From: Sulfurospirillum diekertiae
Lineage (GTDB): Bacteria; Campylobacterota; Campylobacteria; Campylobacterales; Sulfurospirillaceae
DNA: 64,000 nucleotides
Reading direction: 5' to 3'
Assembly (NCBI RefSeq): GCF_011769985.2
Contig: NZ_CP039734.2
Coordinates: forward strand, 1,612,001 to 1,676,000
The notes below the pieces were generated by a model. The model was not told the origin of the DNA, ran no database searches, and worked only from the letters and a program-made list of their open reading frames with translations. Positions 8,574 through 16,860 of this stretch are shown here, one piece after another (the stretch's first letter is position 1; every line of letters begins with the position of its first letter). The translations under genes were made by a program, and so were the position numbers.

Positions 8574-9200
8574 ATGAAAAAACAGACCCTTATTGTCGCT
8601 TCACTCTTCGTACTTGTACTTCTTTTTGTCGGAGGAAGTTATGTTTATAAGAACGCTAACCATAGTGTCTCTGCAGAAAAAAGTGCTGCACTTGTGCGTC
8701 CATACGCTTATGTTTTGGGCAATCCCAATGCGAAAACAACCATCGTTGAATTTTTTGACCCAGCGTGCGGTACATGTAAAAGTTTTTATCCGTTTGTTAA
8801 AAGCATACTCAAACAAAATCCTGACACACTGAAACTGGTATTGCGCTATGCTCCTTTTCATACCGATTCCTATTATGTGGTTGCGATGATTGAAGCGGCA
8901 CGTTTACAAGGTAAATACCTTGAAGCACTGGAAGTCATTTACAAATACCAAGATAAATGGGCAAGTCACGGCACCCCAAACATTGGTCTTATTTGGGGAT
9001 TTTTGCCCGAAGCTGGGATTGATATTGACAGATTAAAAGAGGATTTGAAAAAACCTGAGATCGATGCACTGATTAAACAAGATATTGCCGATACCAAAAC
9101 GCTAGGTGTCAATGCCACACCAGAGTTTTTTGTCAATGGCAAACCACTCATTAAATTTGGGAAACAAGAGTTAGAAGATCTTATAAAATCAGAACTCTAA
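8574..9200 (+). CDS. DsbA-family thiol:disulfide oxidoreductase, membrane-anchored
   Basis: Periplasmic thioredoxin-fold protein, 208 residues. Residues 5-27 form an uncleaved-looking signal anchor. The active site is CGTC in FDPACGTCKSFYP, and the cis-proline loop is VNATPEFFVNG, as in DsbA/BdbD-type proteins. The helical insert between them is present, so length is normal. Together with the DsbB-like gene upstream it makes a donor/reoxidase pair for protein folding in the periplasm. The codons for G-T-C-K of the active site coincide with a 10-base piece (8771-8780) of the iterated palindrome, probably coincidence or tolerated use. A terminator follows directly. Confidence 0.83.
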   Translation: MKKQTLIVASLFVLVLLFVGGSYVYKNANHSVSAEKSAALVRPYAYVLGNPNAKTTIVEFFDPACGTCKSFYPFVKSILKQNPDTLKLVLRYAPFHTDSYYVVAMIEAARLQGKYLEALEVIYKYQDKWASHGTPNIGLIWGFLPEAGIDIDRLKEDLKKPEIDALIKQDIADTKTLGVNATPEFFVNGKPLIKFGKQELEDLIKSEL

Positions 9201-9204
9201 AACA

Positions 9205-9223
9205 CACCCCTAATTTTGGGGTG
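9205..9223. terminator. Terminator between dsbA and thioesterase
   Basis: CACCCC (9205-9210) pairs with GGGGTG (9218-9223), loop TAATTTT. It overlaps the stop of the convergent thioesterase gene and serves two converging units. Confidence 0.5.
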
Positions 9224-9692
9224 AGATCTCATTGTAACCGTGAAGCCTAATGTCACGTCGACGCTGCCCATCATGAAAACGTCTCTTTTCAACATCTGTT
9301 TCAGGAACTAAGGGAGGCACAGGCGTAGGTCTCCCCTTTTCATCGACTGCGACCATCGTGAAAAAGCAACTGTTCGTATGCGTTGCGATCCCTTTTTGAA
9401 TATTCTCTGCGATGACTTTAATGCCTACTTCCATCGATGTTTTACCCGTAAAATTGACACTGGCTAAAAATGTCACAAGCATCCCCACAGGAATCGCTTG
9501 TTTAAAAATGACCTGATCAACCGACATCGTGACCACATACCCACCACAATAGCGTGATGCACAGGCATAAGCCACTTGATCAAGGAGCTTTAAAAGATCT
9601 CCTCCATGTACATTGCCAGAGAAATTGGCCTTATCGGGTGTCATTAAAACGGACATACTGAGGGTGTGTTTTTCAAATGGGGTCGATAACAT
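9210..9692 (-). CDS. Acyl-CoA thioesterase, hotdog fold (YciA-like)
   Basis: Hydrolyses acyl-CoA to free acid and CoA in the cytoplasm. 160 residues; the single hotdog domain shows NVHGGDLLKLLDQVAYACASRY (key part GGDLLKLLDQ), with the catalytic-type Asp in LLDQ, then VDQVIFKQAIPVG and the C-terminal strand SCFFTMVAVDEKGRP, which is the usual end of the acyl-CoA hydrolase family. Substrate length preference cannot be read. It sits directly next to the DnaJ-domain gene upstream with no gap, so they are co-transcribed. Confidence 0.85.
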   Translation of the reverse strand: MLSTPFEKHTLSMSVLMTPDKANFSGNVHGGDLLKLLDQVAYACASRYCGGYVVTMSVDQVIFKQAIPVGMLVTFLASVNFTGKTSMEVGIKVIAENIQKGIATHTNSCFFTMVAVDEKGRPTPVPPLVPETDVEKRRFHDGQRRRDIRLHGYNEISPQN

Positions 9693-10445
9693 CTAACTTT
9701 TTTCCTTTTTAATCATCTCATACGCTTCATTAATCTCTTGAAGCTTCGTAGTCGCAGCATCGATAATGCTTTGATCTTTTCCTTGCCCCATTAAAATATC
9801 GGGGTGATGCTCTTTGACCAAAGCGCGATATTTTTTCTTGATACTCTCCATATCTTCGCTCGGTTCAGCTCCTAAAATTACATATGCTTTTTTTATTCCA
9901 AACTGTGTTTGCGCTGTTTTATTCGCATAAAATTGTTCAAAAGAGGCGATTAGTCTCTCAAAATCAGCATGTTTAATTTCTAACGCATTGGCAATGTCTT
10001 CGGTTATCATAAATTCCGCTTTGGAAAATTCATTGTCAATAAAGGCAAGATTGAGCAGATATTCCATCACTTTGAGACGTTTTGCGTAGTCATTTTGAGT
10101 CAGTTTAAGGTATTTTTGTGAGACAATCAGAGTGTTATCAAAACTTTGCATCTCTTTTTGATAGATCACTTTAAGCGCTTCACGAACACTTTCACTGTTT
10201 TCAAATACACGAGCAATATCATTAAATGTCAAACTTAAAAGTTCGGCTTCAAGCTCATTGACTCTACCATCGGCTTTGGCGACTTTTGCCATCAATGCGA
10301 CTAAAAGTCCCGCTTCATGCTCCGCTAAATCTCCTTTAAGCGTCTGCTTAACATTGACATTAATATGCTGGTAAGCCTCAGTTTGATAGTTCTTTGTCAA
10401 GAGATAAAAAACAACAATAGCAACTGCAATAATGACGTAGGTCAT
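9693..10445 (-). CDS. DnaJ-domain protein with TerB-like helical domain
   Basis: About 250 residues: an N-terminal membrane helix (MTYVIIAVAIVVFYLLT), a TerB-like all-helical domain (about 45-165, with KVAKADGRVNELEAELL and AFIDNEFSKAE acidic segments), and a C-terminal J domain with YVILGAEPSEDMESIKKKYR and the HPD triad in KEHHPDIL. This order is that of DjlA-type membrane co-chaperones, which stimulate DnaK. I start at the ATG at 10443-10445, preceded by GGTG; the frame runs further upstream but crosses the promoter of the divergent gene and lacks a site. A TTTACATGTAAA copy (10455-10466) lies just before the start codon. Confidence 0.78.
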   Translation of the reverse strand: MTYVIIAVAIVVFYLLTKNYQTEAYQHINVNVKQTLKGDLAEHEAGLLVALMAKVAKADGRVNELEAELLSLTFNDIARVFENSESVREALKVIYQKEMQSFDNTLIVSQKYLKLTQNDYAKRLKVMEYLLNLAFIDNEFSKAEFMITEDIANALEIKHADFERLIASFEQFYANKTAQTQFGIKKAYVILGAEPSEDMESIKKKYRALVKEHHPDILMGQGKDQSIIDAATTKLQEINEAYEMIKKEKS

Positions 10446-10454
10446 TTTTTCACC

Positions 10455-10466
10455 TTTACATGTAAA
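10455..10466. repeat. Iterated palindrome TTTACATGTAAA, intergenic copy
   Basis: Exact 12-bp copy in the 76-base gap between the divergent DnaJ-like and PatB genes, 9 bases from the DnaJ-like start codon. It could affect either promoter, but the same word occurs all over the window. Confidence 0.8.
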
Positions 10467-10521
10467 ACTTGGTTTATAAAAATATGTTACAATCATTACA
10501 CTAAAAAAAAGGACAATTTTG

Positions 10522-11655
10522 ATGGGTAGTTTTGACGAGATTGTGGATAGAACAAAGACACCTTGTGAAAAATGGAACAGATATAAAGGAGCTGATGTCA
10601 TCCCCGCATGGGTCGCTGATATGGACTTTAAGTCCCCTGCTTGCGTGGTTGATGCTCTTCAAGCACGAGTGAATGAAGGTGTTTTTGGCTACACAGATAT
10701 CGACGATGAAACCTACGATGCGATTATTGCATTTCTCAAACGTCACTACCACTGGGAAATCAAAAAAGAGTGGTTGCTCTTTACCCATGGTGTCGTTAGC
10801 AGCATGAATATCGCATGTCTTACCGTGGATGGAGCAAGCGTGATGACAACGACACCAATTTATCCGCACTTCATTAAAGCACCAAAGTACGCCCATAAAG
10901 AAGTTCTCGCCATTGCGATGAAAGAAGAAAATAACCGTTGGGTACTGGATTATGAGGCGATGGAGCAAGCAATAAAACCTACCTGTAAACTTTTTATGCT
11001 CTGTAATCCTTACAATCCGGCTGGAACTGTTTTTACATGTAAAGAACTTGAAAGACTTGGGGATTTTTGTTTAAAACACAATCTTACGATCTGCTCCGAT
11101 GAAATCCATGCGGATCTACTTTTAAATCCAGAGGCTAAACATGTTCCTATTGCTTCACTAAGCGATGCATTAGCACAAAAAAGTATTACGTTGATGGCAC
11201 CAAGTAAAACCTTTAACATCGCAGGGCTTCAAGCCTCATTTGCGATTATTCCCAATGCAGAACTTCGCAAAAACTTTAAAAAGACAATGGGCAGTATGGT
11301 CGGAGGTATCAATCTTTTAGGTATCACCGCGCTTAAAGCAGCTTACCTTGAAGGTGATGCGTGGCTGGGTGAACTTCGTCTCTATTTGGCTGAAAATCTT
11401 AAAATGGTACAAGACTTTGTCCGTAAAAATCCAAAACTCAAACTTTTAGATCAAGAAGCAACCTTTCTCGCGTGGATCGATGCATCTGCTTTACATGTAA
11501 AGAGCCCCTACGAGTTTTTTTTGAATTTTGGTGTTGGGCTAAGCGATGGGGAACCATTTGGCGACAAAAATTGTGTACGATTAAACTTTGGAACCCAAAA
11601 AAGTGTTTTGAAAGAGATTTTGAAACGTATGCAAAAGGCACTGGATAGCTTATGA
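10522..11655 (+). CDS. patB: PatB/MalY-type C-S lyase (cystathionine beta-lyase-like aminotransferase)
   Basis: PLP enzyme of fold type I, 377 residues, cleaving C-S bonds of cystathionine or cysteine. Family marks: WVADMDFKSP near the N-terminus, FTHGVVSSMN, LCNPYNPAGTVF, CSDEIHADL, and the PLP lysine in APSKTFNIAGLQ; the C-terminal RLNFGT carries the carboxylate-binding arginine. MalY/PatB proteins have exactly these segments. The start is ATG at 10522 with AGGA nine bases upstream (a TTG three bases earlier is also possible). Two palindrome copies lie in it, read as FTCK (11032) and LHVK (11490). The stop overlaps the next start by four bases. Confidence 0.87.
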   Translation: MGSFDEIVDRTKTPCEKWNRYKGADVIPAWVADMDFKSPACVVDALQARVNEGVFGYTDIDDETYDAIIAFLKRHYHWEIKKEWLLFTHGVVSSMNIACLTVDGASVMTTTPIYPHFIKAPKYAHKEVLAIAMKEENNRWVLDYEAMEQAIKPTCKLFMLCNPYNPAGTVFTCKELERLGDFCLKHNLTICSDEIHADLLLNPEAKHVPIASLSDALAQKSITLMAPSKTFNIAGLQASFAIIPNAELRKNFKKTMGSMVGGINLLGITALKAAYLEGDAWLGELRLYLAENLKMVQDFVRKNPKLKLLDQEATFLAWIDASALHVKSPYEFFLNFGVGLSDGEPFGDKNCVRLNFGTQKSVLKEILKRMQKALDSL

Positions 11656-12530
11656 TTAAATATTTACTCCTAGGACTTTTAACAGCTCTTAGCCTCTACA
11701 GTGATTCACACATTGTGGTGCTTGGAGATCCTCATCTTCCAGGAAAAAATCCTCAGATGAAAGAGAAAGTGCTAGAGCAGATTAACCAATGGAATGATGT
11801 CGATATGGTTGTAGCCGTGGGTGATATCTGCTCTAAAACGGGGATACAAGAGGAGTATGACTTTGCTAAAAACTACTTTTCAAAACTCACGAAGCCACTT
11901 CATGTTATTACCGGTAATCACGATTTTGTCTATGCTGATGAGCTCGATAGCAATGGAAAATTCCAACATGCACCTCGTGAAATTCAAGACCAAAAACTGA
12001 GGCGTTTTCAGAGCACATTTGGACTCTCGAAGCTCTACTATAGCATTGAAAAACCACCCTATTTACTTATTTTCCTCTCTGCCGATGATGCAACATATTT
12101 AACAAAACTCTCAGATGAACAGTTCAGTTGGTTTGAAAATGAGCTCAAAAATCATCCTAAAACACCTACTATCGTCTTTTTTCATGCACCCCTAGATCAT
12201 ACATTAGAAAATTATAACCATTGGGCAAATACTCCCAATTTTATCGCTCAACCTAAGGAGAAAATTCAAACATTACTGCATGCCAATCCCCAACTTTTTT
12301 TATGGGTCAGTGGACATACGCACACATCCGCAAAAGAGCCTAGTTTTGCTTCAACAATCAATCATGTTGAACATGTCACTAACATCCACAATAGCGATAT
12401 GAATAAAGAGGTGATTTGGACAAACTCTTTGTTTTTATATGACAATCATGTTACCATTAAGACGTACGACCATATGGAAGAAAAATGGTTAGATACCTTA
12501 GAACGTACAGTGCTTGTACCAAAAATTTAG
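11652..12530 (+). CDS. Secreted calcineurin-like metallophosphoesterase
   Basis: 292 residues with an N-terminal signal peptide (about 1-17). All five metal-binding blocks are visible: GDPHLPG (DxH), VGDICS (GDxx), GNHDFVY, HAPL, and SGHTHTS (GHxH). The fold binds two metals and hydrolyses phosphoesters in the periplasm; the substrate is unknown. It is translationally coupled to patB by an ATGA overlap, though no common pathway is obvious. Confidence 0.82.
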   Translation: MIKYLLLGLLTALSLYSDSHIVVLGDPHLPGKNPQMKEKVLEQINQWNDVDMVVAVGDICSKTGIQEEYDFAKNYFSKLTKPLHVITGNHDFVYADELDSNGKFQHAPREIQDQKLRRFQSTFGLSKLYYSIEKPPYLLIFLSADDATYLTKLSDEQFSWFENELKNHPKTPTIVFFHAPLDHTLENYNHWANTPNFIAQPKEKIQTLLHANPQLFLWVSGHTHTSAKEPSFASTINHVEHVTNIHNSDMNKEVIWTNSLFLYDNHVTIKTYDHMEEKWLDTLERTVLVPKI

Positions 12531-12575
12531 GTAAAAATAGCTAATATGCCTGCCGCACTTTTTATGAGGATTTGA

Positions 12576-13193
12576 ATGAAACAGTACCTATTTGCACTTT
12601 GTTCCTGCTTGTTTTTACTAACTGGTTGTGCCCAAAAAGAGTTTACACAAAATGCTCCTGAACTTCCACAAGCTAAAGATGATGCACCCAAACGTCAAGA
12701 GATCGTTACAAATGCTCTTAAACATCAAGGAAAAAAAGATGGCTTAGACTGTTCTGGATTTGTAAGCTTGGTCAACAAAGAGAGTACCGAGCCTTTTTTC
12801 ACACCAGCAGAACTCAATGGTTATTTTGAAGATACAAGACGCTCATTAGCCATTTACAATCTTCTTGAAACTCAAAAACGTACCTACCAAGACAAACCTA
12901 GAGTTGGCGATCTGATCTTTTTTGCCAACACTGTTAAAAAATATTCTAAATCCAAAAGTGATGATAACATCACACACATTGGGATTGTCACACAAATTGA
13001 TCCCGATGAAACTGTCTATTTTATACACCACACCAAAGGAAAAAATTTGATTAGCCAAATGAATCTTAACTATCCAACCGTTGCGATGTACAACAATAAA
13101 GTTGTCAACTCTTATATGGAAAAATGTTCTAAAGATGAAAACCATAAATGCTTAGCACCCGCATATTTTAGCGCATATGGGAGAATCAAATGA
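12576..13193 (+). CDS. NlpC/P60-like lipoprotein, first of a tandem pair
   Basis: Lipoprotein of 205 residues: signal peptide ending in the lipobox LLTGC (Cys 18 area). The catalytic cysteine is in GLDCSGFVSLVNKES and the histidine in ITHIGIVTQI, with a second histidine in YFIHHTKGK, the order seen in NlpC/P60 and CHAP-like cysteine peptidases that cut cell-wall peptides. The following gene is a paralog with the same blocks and overlaps it by four bases. Probable role in peptidoglycan remodelling at the cell envelope. Confidence 0.75.
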   Translation: MKQYLFALCSCLFLLTGCAQKEFTQNAPELPQAKDDAPKRQEIVTNALKHQGKKDGLDCSGFVSLVNKESTEPFFTPAELNGYFEDTRRSLAIYNLLETQKRTYQDKPRVGDLIFFANTVKKYSKSKSDDNITHIGIVTQIDPDETVYFIHHTKGKNLISQMNLNYPTVAMYNNKVVNSYMEKCSKDENHKCLAPAYFSAYGRIK

Positions 13194-13954
13194 AAAAATG
13201 GCTTACGTTGAGCTTGGCTGCTCTTTTTGTCATAGGCTGCGCACCAAAAGCAACTGTTGAAACACCTACGGTACCAATGGCAGAGAACACTCAATCTGAG
13301 AAGAAAATGTATCTTGGAGAAAACCCGTCTAATGATTTTTACTTACAACAAGAACATGAGAGTTACGACTTACGCCCTGTACAAAAACTCTCTTTACGTG
13401 AATCTATTGTTCAAAATGCATTGATGTATTTAGGTAAACGCGATGGTGGCGACTGCTCAGGCTTTGTGAGTCTAATCAACTATAAAACAGGAGCTCCTTT
13501 TTATAAGGAAAAAGAGTTAAGCCAAAGTTTTGACAATGCTCGAAAATCGCGTGCCATGTTCAATCTTATGTCCCAAAAAGGGAATGCCTATGAAACCAGA
13601 CTTCCCCATCTTGGAGACCTTGTCTTTTTTGAAAACACTGAGCACAAACCTGCAGTGAAAACCAAAGGTAAAGGTAAAAATAAAGTTGCGGTAAAAAAAC
13701 CTTCTGTTCAAGTGGCTGAAAATATTACGCATGTAGGCATTGTCACAAAAGTTGAACCTGATGGTACAGTTGAGTTTATTCACCATTCCAATGGCAAAAA
13801 TATCTTGGACTATATGAATTTCAATTATCCGATGCTCACCAATAAAGATGGCAAAGTCATTAATACCTATATGAAACGTTGCCCATCCAAAGGTGGTGCC
13901 GCACAACCTCAATGTATGAATATCGCCTTTTTTGTCGCTTACGGAACGTTTTAG
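13190..13954 (+). CDS. NlpC/P60-like lipoprotein, second of a tandem pair
   Basis: 254 residues, lipobox FVIGC, then a low-complexity linker and the same domain as the gene before: GGDCSGFVSLINYKTG (catalytic Cys), ITHVGIVTKVEPDGTVEFIHHSNGKN (His). It differs by a basic insert near residues 160-180 rich in K, G and V (KTKGKGKNKVAVKKPS). The pair arose by duplication and diverged. A strong hairpin follows. Confidence 0.75.
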   Translation: MKKWLTLSLAALFVIGCAPKATVETPTVPMAENTQSEKKMYLGENPSNDFYLQQEHESYDLRPVQKLSLRESIVQNALMYLGKRDGGDCSGFVSLINYKTGAPFYKEKELSQSFDNARKSRAMFNLMSQKGNAYETRLPHLGDLVFFENTEHKPAVKTKGKGKNKVAVKKPSVQVAENITHVGIVTKVEPDGTVEFIHHSNGKNILDYMNFNYPMLTNKDGKVINTYMKRCPSKGGAAQPQCMNIAFFVAYGTF

Positions 13955-13956
13955 AC

Positions 13957-13988
13957 TTTACATGTAACACAAGCAAAGCTTGTGTTAC
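13957..13988. terminator. Convergent terminator carrying a palindrome copy at its edge
   Basis: GTAACACAAGC (13964-13974) and GCTTGTGTTAC (13978-13988) form an 11-bp perfect stem with an AAA loop. TTTACATGTAAC (13957-13968), a near-exact copy of the iterated palindrome, overlaps its left arm. Confidence 0.6.
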
Positions 13989-14000
13989 TCAAATGCGACA

Positions 14001-14564
14001 TTAATACGTTTTAATGGCAGGTGGCGTATACGCATTCATTTGATTCAATAAGCTCTCATAGTTATCATCAACATAAAATACATTGCGCGCACGTTCTTGT
14101 AAAAATTTTTCAGCAACCATATGATCAAATAACTCAATAAGCTTGTTGTAATAACCATTGATATTTAAAATACCACAAGGCTTTTGTAACAATCCTATCT
14201 GATTCCATGTAAAAACTTCAAAAAATTCTTCAAGCGTTCCAGGTCCTCCTGGCAGAGCAATAAAACCATCCGCTAATGCCATCATTTTCGCTTTACGTTC
14301 ATGCATCGTGTCCACACAAATCAGTTCCGTCAAATCTTTATGCGCGATTTCTCTTTGTTCAAGAAATGCTGGAATAACACCAATAACAGAACCGCCTTCT
14401 GCAAGAACTGCATCTGCAATAGTTCCCATAATACCAACACTGGCTCCACCATAAATTAATGTAATATTATTTTTTGCTAAAAATTTGCCCAGTAAAATTG
14501 CTTGCTTTTTATAAATTTCACTTGCCCCAAGACTTGAACCACAATAGACTGCAATGCTTTTCAT
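14001..14564 (-). CDS. LOG-family nucleotide 5'-monophosphate phosphoribohydrolase
   Basis: Cytoplasmic Rossmann-like enzyme (187 residues from the chosen start) of the TIGR00730/LOG family that hydrolyses the N-glycosidic bond of nucleoside monophosphates. Diagnostic motif PGGPGTLEEFFEVFTW is complete, and IYGGASVGIMGTIAD and MHERKAKM are present. Its true substrate in bacteria is uncertain. I start at 14564 (MKSIAVYCGSS) because AAAAGG precedes it at proper distance; earlier in-frame ATGs have no site. Confidence 0.88.
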   Translation of the reverse strand: MKSIAVYCGSSLGASEIYKKQAILLGKFLAKNNITLIYGGASVGIMGTIADAVLAEGGSVIGVIPAFLEQREIAHKDLTELICVDTMHERKAKMMALADGFIALPGGPGTLEEFFEVFTWNQIGLLQKPCGILNINGYYNKLIELFDHMVAEKFLQERARNVFYVDDNYESLLNQMNAYTPPAIKTY

Positions 14565-14599
14565 CCATGCCCTTTTCATTATCAAATTTGAGCTAAAAT

Positions 14600-14668
14600 A
14601 ATATTCTTTTTCAAATTAAAAGAATTTATGATCCTGCATCTATTTATAAATTGAAATATTCTTTTTCA
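14600..14668. repeat. 14-bp direct repeat upstream of the LOG gene
   Basis: AATATTCTTTTTCA occurs at 14600-14613 and again at 14655-14668, 55 bases apart. The first copy also forms a hairpin with AAAAGAAT just after it. No function assigned. Confidence 0.4.
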
Positions 14669-14677
14669 GATAGTTTT

Positions 14678-15772
14678 TTAGCGTGATCTTCTGTGAAAGA
14701 AGATCATCGCTATACTCATCGCAATAACTCCTAAACAGAACATCGGCACAATCTGGCTCCAAGCAATCGCCCAAGAGATGTCCTTTAAAAAAACACCTTT
14801 GATCAGAACAAGATAATATTTAAGCGGTGTAAGTGCCGTTAAAGGCTGCAACCATGAAGGCATATTTTCCACAGGTGTCGCAAAACCTGAGAGTAAAATC
14901 GAAGGAAGCAAGAAAACAAAGGAGCCTAAGATAGCTTGTTGTTGGGTATTGGAAATGGCTGAGATGAACAAGCCAATGCCTGAGATAGAAAATAAAAAAA
15001 CAATAACGCCTGTATACAAAATGGTTAAAGAACCCATGAGCGGAACGCCAAAAAGATACAGTGCCGCCAGTAAAATTAAAAGGGACTCCGTTATGCTAAT
15101 CAACAAAGCAGGAACTAGTTTTCCAATAAGAATTTCAAACGGTCGTAGCGGAGAGACAAGGATTTGATCAAAGGTTCCTAGTTCTCGCTCTCTTGCAATT
15201 GATAGAGCTGTTAATAACATCGCAACAACCATCGTAATCGTGCCAAAAAGATTGGGAACAATCCACCAAAAATTACTCAAATTAGGGTTAAAAAAGAAGC
15301 GCGTTTGAATGCTAACAGCGCTCGATGTAGGTTGTTTGCTCAGAAAAAAGGTTTGCACGATACTGCTTAAATAGCCCTCTGTAATTTGAGCGGTGTTGGA
15401 GCGTCTGCCATCGAGTAAGAGTTGAACATTTGCCTTAGCGCTTAATAGCTCTTTACCAAAACCACTGGGAATGACAAGGACAGCTAAGACTTTTTGGGTA
15501 TTGATGAGCTCTGAAATTTCATCTTGATGGTGAACACGAAGCAGTGTTTGTACATAAGGTGAGCCTTTGAACGCTTGAATCAGCTCTTGGCTCGTATGTG
15601 TTCCATCTTGATCAAAAATAGCCAAATCAATATGCTTCACTTCCAAGGTTGCAGCAAACGAAAACATTAGCACTTGAATCAAGGGAGGTACAATCACCAC
15701 AAAAAGGCTTTTTTTGTCATTTTTGATCGCTAATGCCTCTTTACGAATCAGTGCGAATAATCGACCTATCAT
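14678..15772 (-). CDS. ybhR: ABC-2 type permease, YbhR-like
   Basis: Inner-membrane permease half of a drug-efflux ABC system, 364 residues. One N-terminal helix, a long extracytoplasmic region (about 45-170) and five further helices; the ABC-2 block LSIARERELGTFDQILVSPLRPFEILIGKL is seen in parts (ARERELGTFDQILVSP). The start at 15772 (MIGRLFALIRKEAL) follows GGGGTTGGA and overlaps the partner permease stop by four bases. Last gene of a TetR-HlyD-ATPase-permease-permease operon laid out as in E. coli cecR-ybhGFSR. Confidence 0.85.
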   Translation of the reverse strand: MIGRLFALIRKEALAIKNDKKSLFVVIVPPLIQVLMFSFAATLEVKHIDLAIFDQDGTHTSQELIQAFKGSPYVQTLLRVHHQDEISELINTQKVLAVLVIPSGFGKELLSAKANVQLLLDGRRSNTAQITEGYLSSIVQTFFLSKQPTSSAVSIQTRFFFNPNLSNFWWIVPNLFGTITMVVAMLLTALSIARERELGTFDQILVSPLRPFEILIGKLVPALLISITESLLILLAALYLFGVPLMGSLTILYTGVIVFLFSISGIGLFISAISNTQQQAILGSFVFLLPSILLSGFATPVENMPSWLQPLTALTPLKYYLVLIKGVFLKDISWAIAWSQIVPMFCLGVIAMSIAMIFFHRRSR

Positions 15773-16860
15773 TCCAACCCCTTCTTTGTTTTCTTCACCA
15801 CAAGGGTAAAAAAGAAAAGTCCGACCACAAACATACATGCCATATCTTTGATGAAAATTGAAGGGATATTCCCCACCAGAAAAATTGTCTGCAAGGACTC
15901 TACAAAATACCGTGCAGGGATGACATATGTGAAAAATTGTAAAGCGATAGGCATATTGTTAATTTCAAACAAAAAGCCTGACAGTAAAAAAGCAGGTAAA
16001 AAGCCCGCTATGATGGAAACTTGCGCCGCAACAAATTGATTTTTAGCAATGGTGGAGATGAGCAAACCAATGCTAAGTGAGGGGAACAAGTAAAAAGCAC
16101 TGAGTAAAAGCAAAATGCCAAAATTTCCATTAAAAGGGATCTCATACCAAAAATAAGCCATCACAAAACATAAAAGCATCGAGCCCAACCCCAAAATAAA
16201 ATAAGGGATTAATTTTCCTAGAAGAATCTCCATCATCGATGTAGGCGTTGCCATGAGCGCCTCCATCGTACCTCTTTCCCATTCTCTGGCTATGACTAAT
16301 GCGGTAAGCAAAATGCCAATAAGTGTCATGACAACACTGATGGAGCCAGGAATCAGAAAGTACCGGCTCGAAAGCGGTGGATTGAACCAATAACGAGGCA
16401 CAATCGTGATACCACGTGAAGGCATAATGCCCTCTTCAATCGCCCACGTTTGAATGATTTTAGAGGCATAATTTTGAGTCAACCCACCCGTATTGGGTTC
16501 GGTTGCATCGATGAGGATTTGAATGCTATAATCGTTGTGTTTGCCAAAGGACTCAGGCACTTCCAAAACGCCTTTAAGTTCATTATCTTGAAGTGCTTGC
16601 ATCAGCTCTTGTTTGCTGTAAGCAATGTGCGTCTTAAAAAAAGAAGAGCCAACAAACGAAGAAACTAAGTCGTGTGCCTCTTTGGTGTTACTTTTATTGA
16701 TAATCCCTAAAGGAATATTGCGCGCATCTAACGAGACGGCATAGCCCATTAAAAACAGTAAAATCAACGGCAAAATGACCGCAATCAAAATGGCACTAGG
16801 ATCACGGATGATTTGCAAACTCTCTTTCACTAAAAGTGCAAATAGTCGTTTGCGGTTCAT
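15769..16860 (-). CDS. ybhS: ABC-2 type permease, YbhS-like
   Basis: 363 residues, same topology as its partner: N-terminal helix after LVKESLQIIRDPSAI, a large periplasmic loop, and five helices; the block IAREWERGTMEALMATP is the ABC-2 signature. It overlaps the upstream ATPase frame and the downstream permease by four bases each, so the operon is tightly coupled. It would form a heterodimer with the YbhR-like permease and export cationic drugs or similar compounds with the HlyD-like protein; substrate is inferred from E. coli. Confidence 0.86.
   Translation of the reverse strand: MNRKRLFALLVKESLQIIRDPSAILIAVILPLILLFLMGYAVSLDARNIPLGIINKSNTKEAHDLVSSFVGSSFFKTHIAYSKQELMQALQDNELKGVLEVPESFGKHNDYSIQILIDATEPNTGGLTQNYASKIIQTWAIEEGIMPSRGITIVPRYWFNPPLSSRYFLIPGSISVVMTLIGILLTALVIAREWERGTMEALMATPTSMMEILLGKLIPYFILGLGSMLLCFVMAYFWYEIPFNGNFGILLLLSAFYLFPSLSIGLLISTIAKNQFVAAQVSIIAGFLPAFLLSGFLFEINNMPIALQFFTYVIPARYFVESLQTIFLVGNIPSIFIKDMACMFVVGLFFFTLVVKKTKKGLE

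Noticed and set aside
8771-8780. DsbA CGTC active-site codons as a functional palindrome copy
   Set aside because: Only ten of twelve bases match and the residues are fixed by catalysis, so it may be coincidence; not counted among the copies.
10446-10601. Longer start for the DnaJ-domain protein
   Set aside because: The extension would cover the divergent promoter and the start of patB and has no ribosome site.
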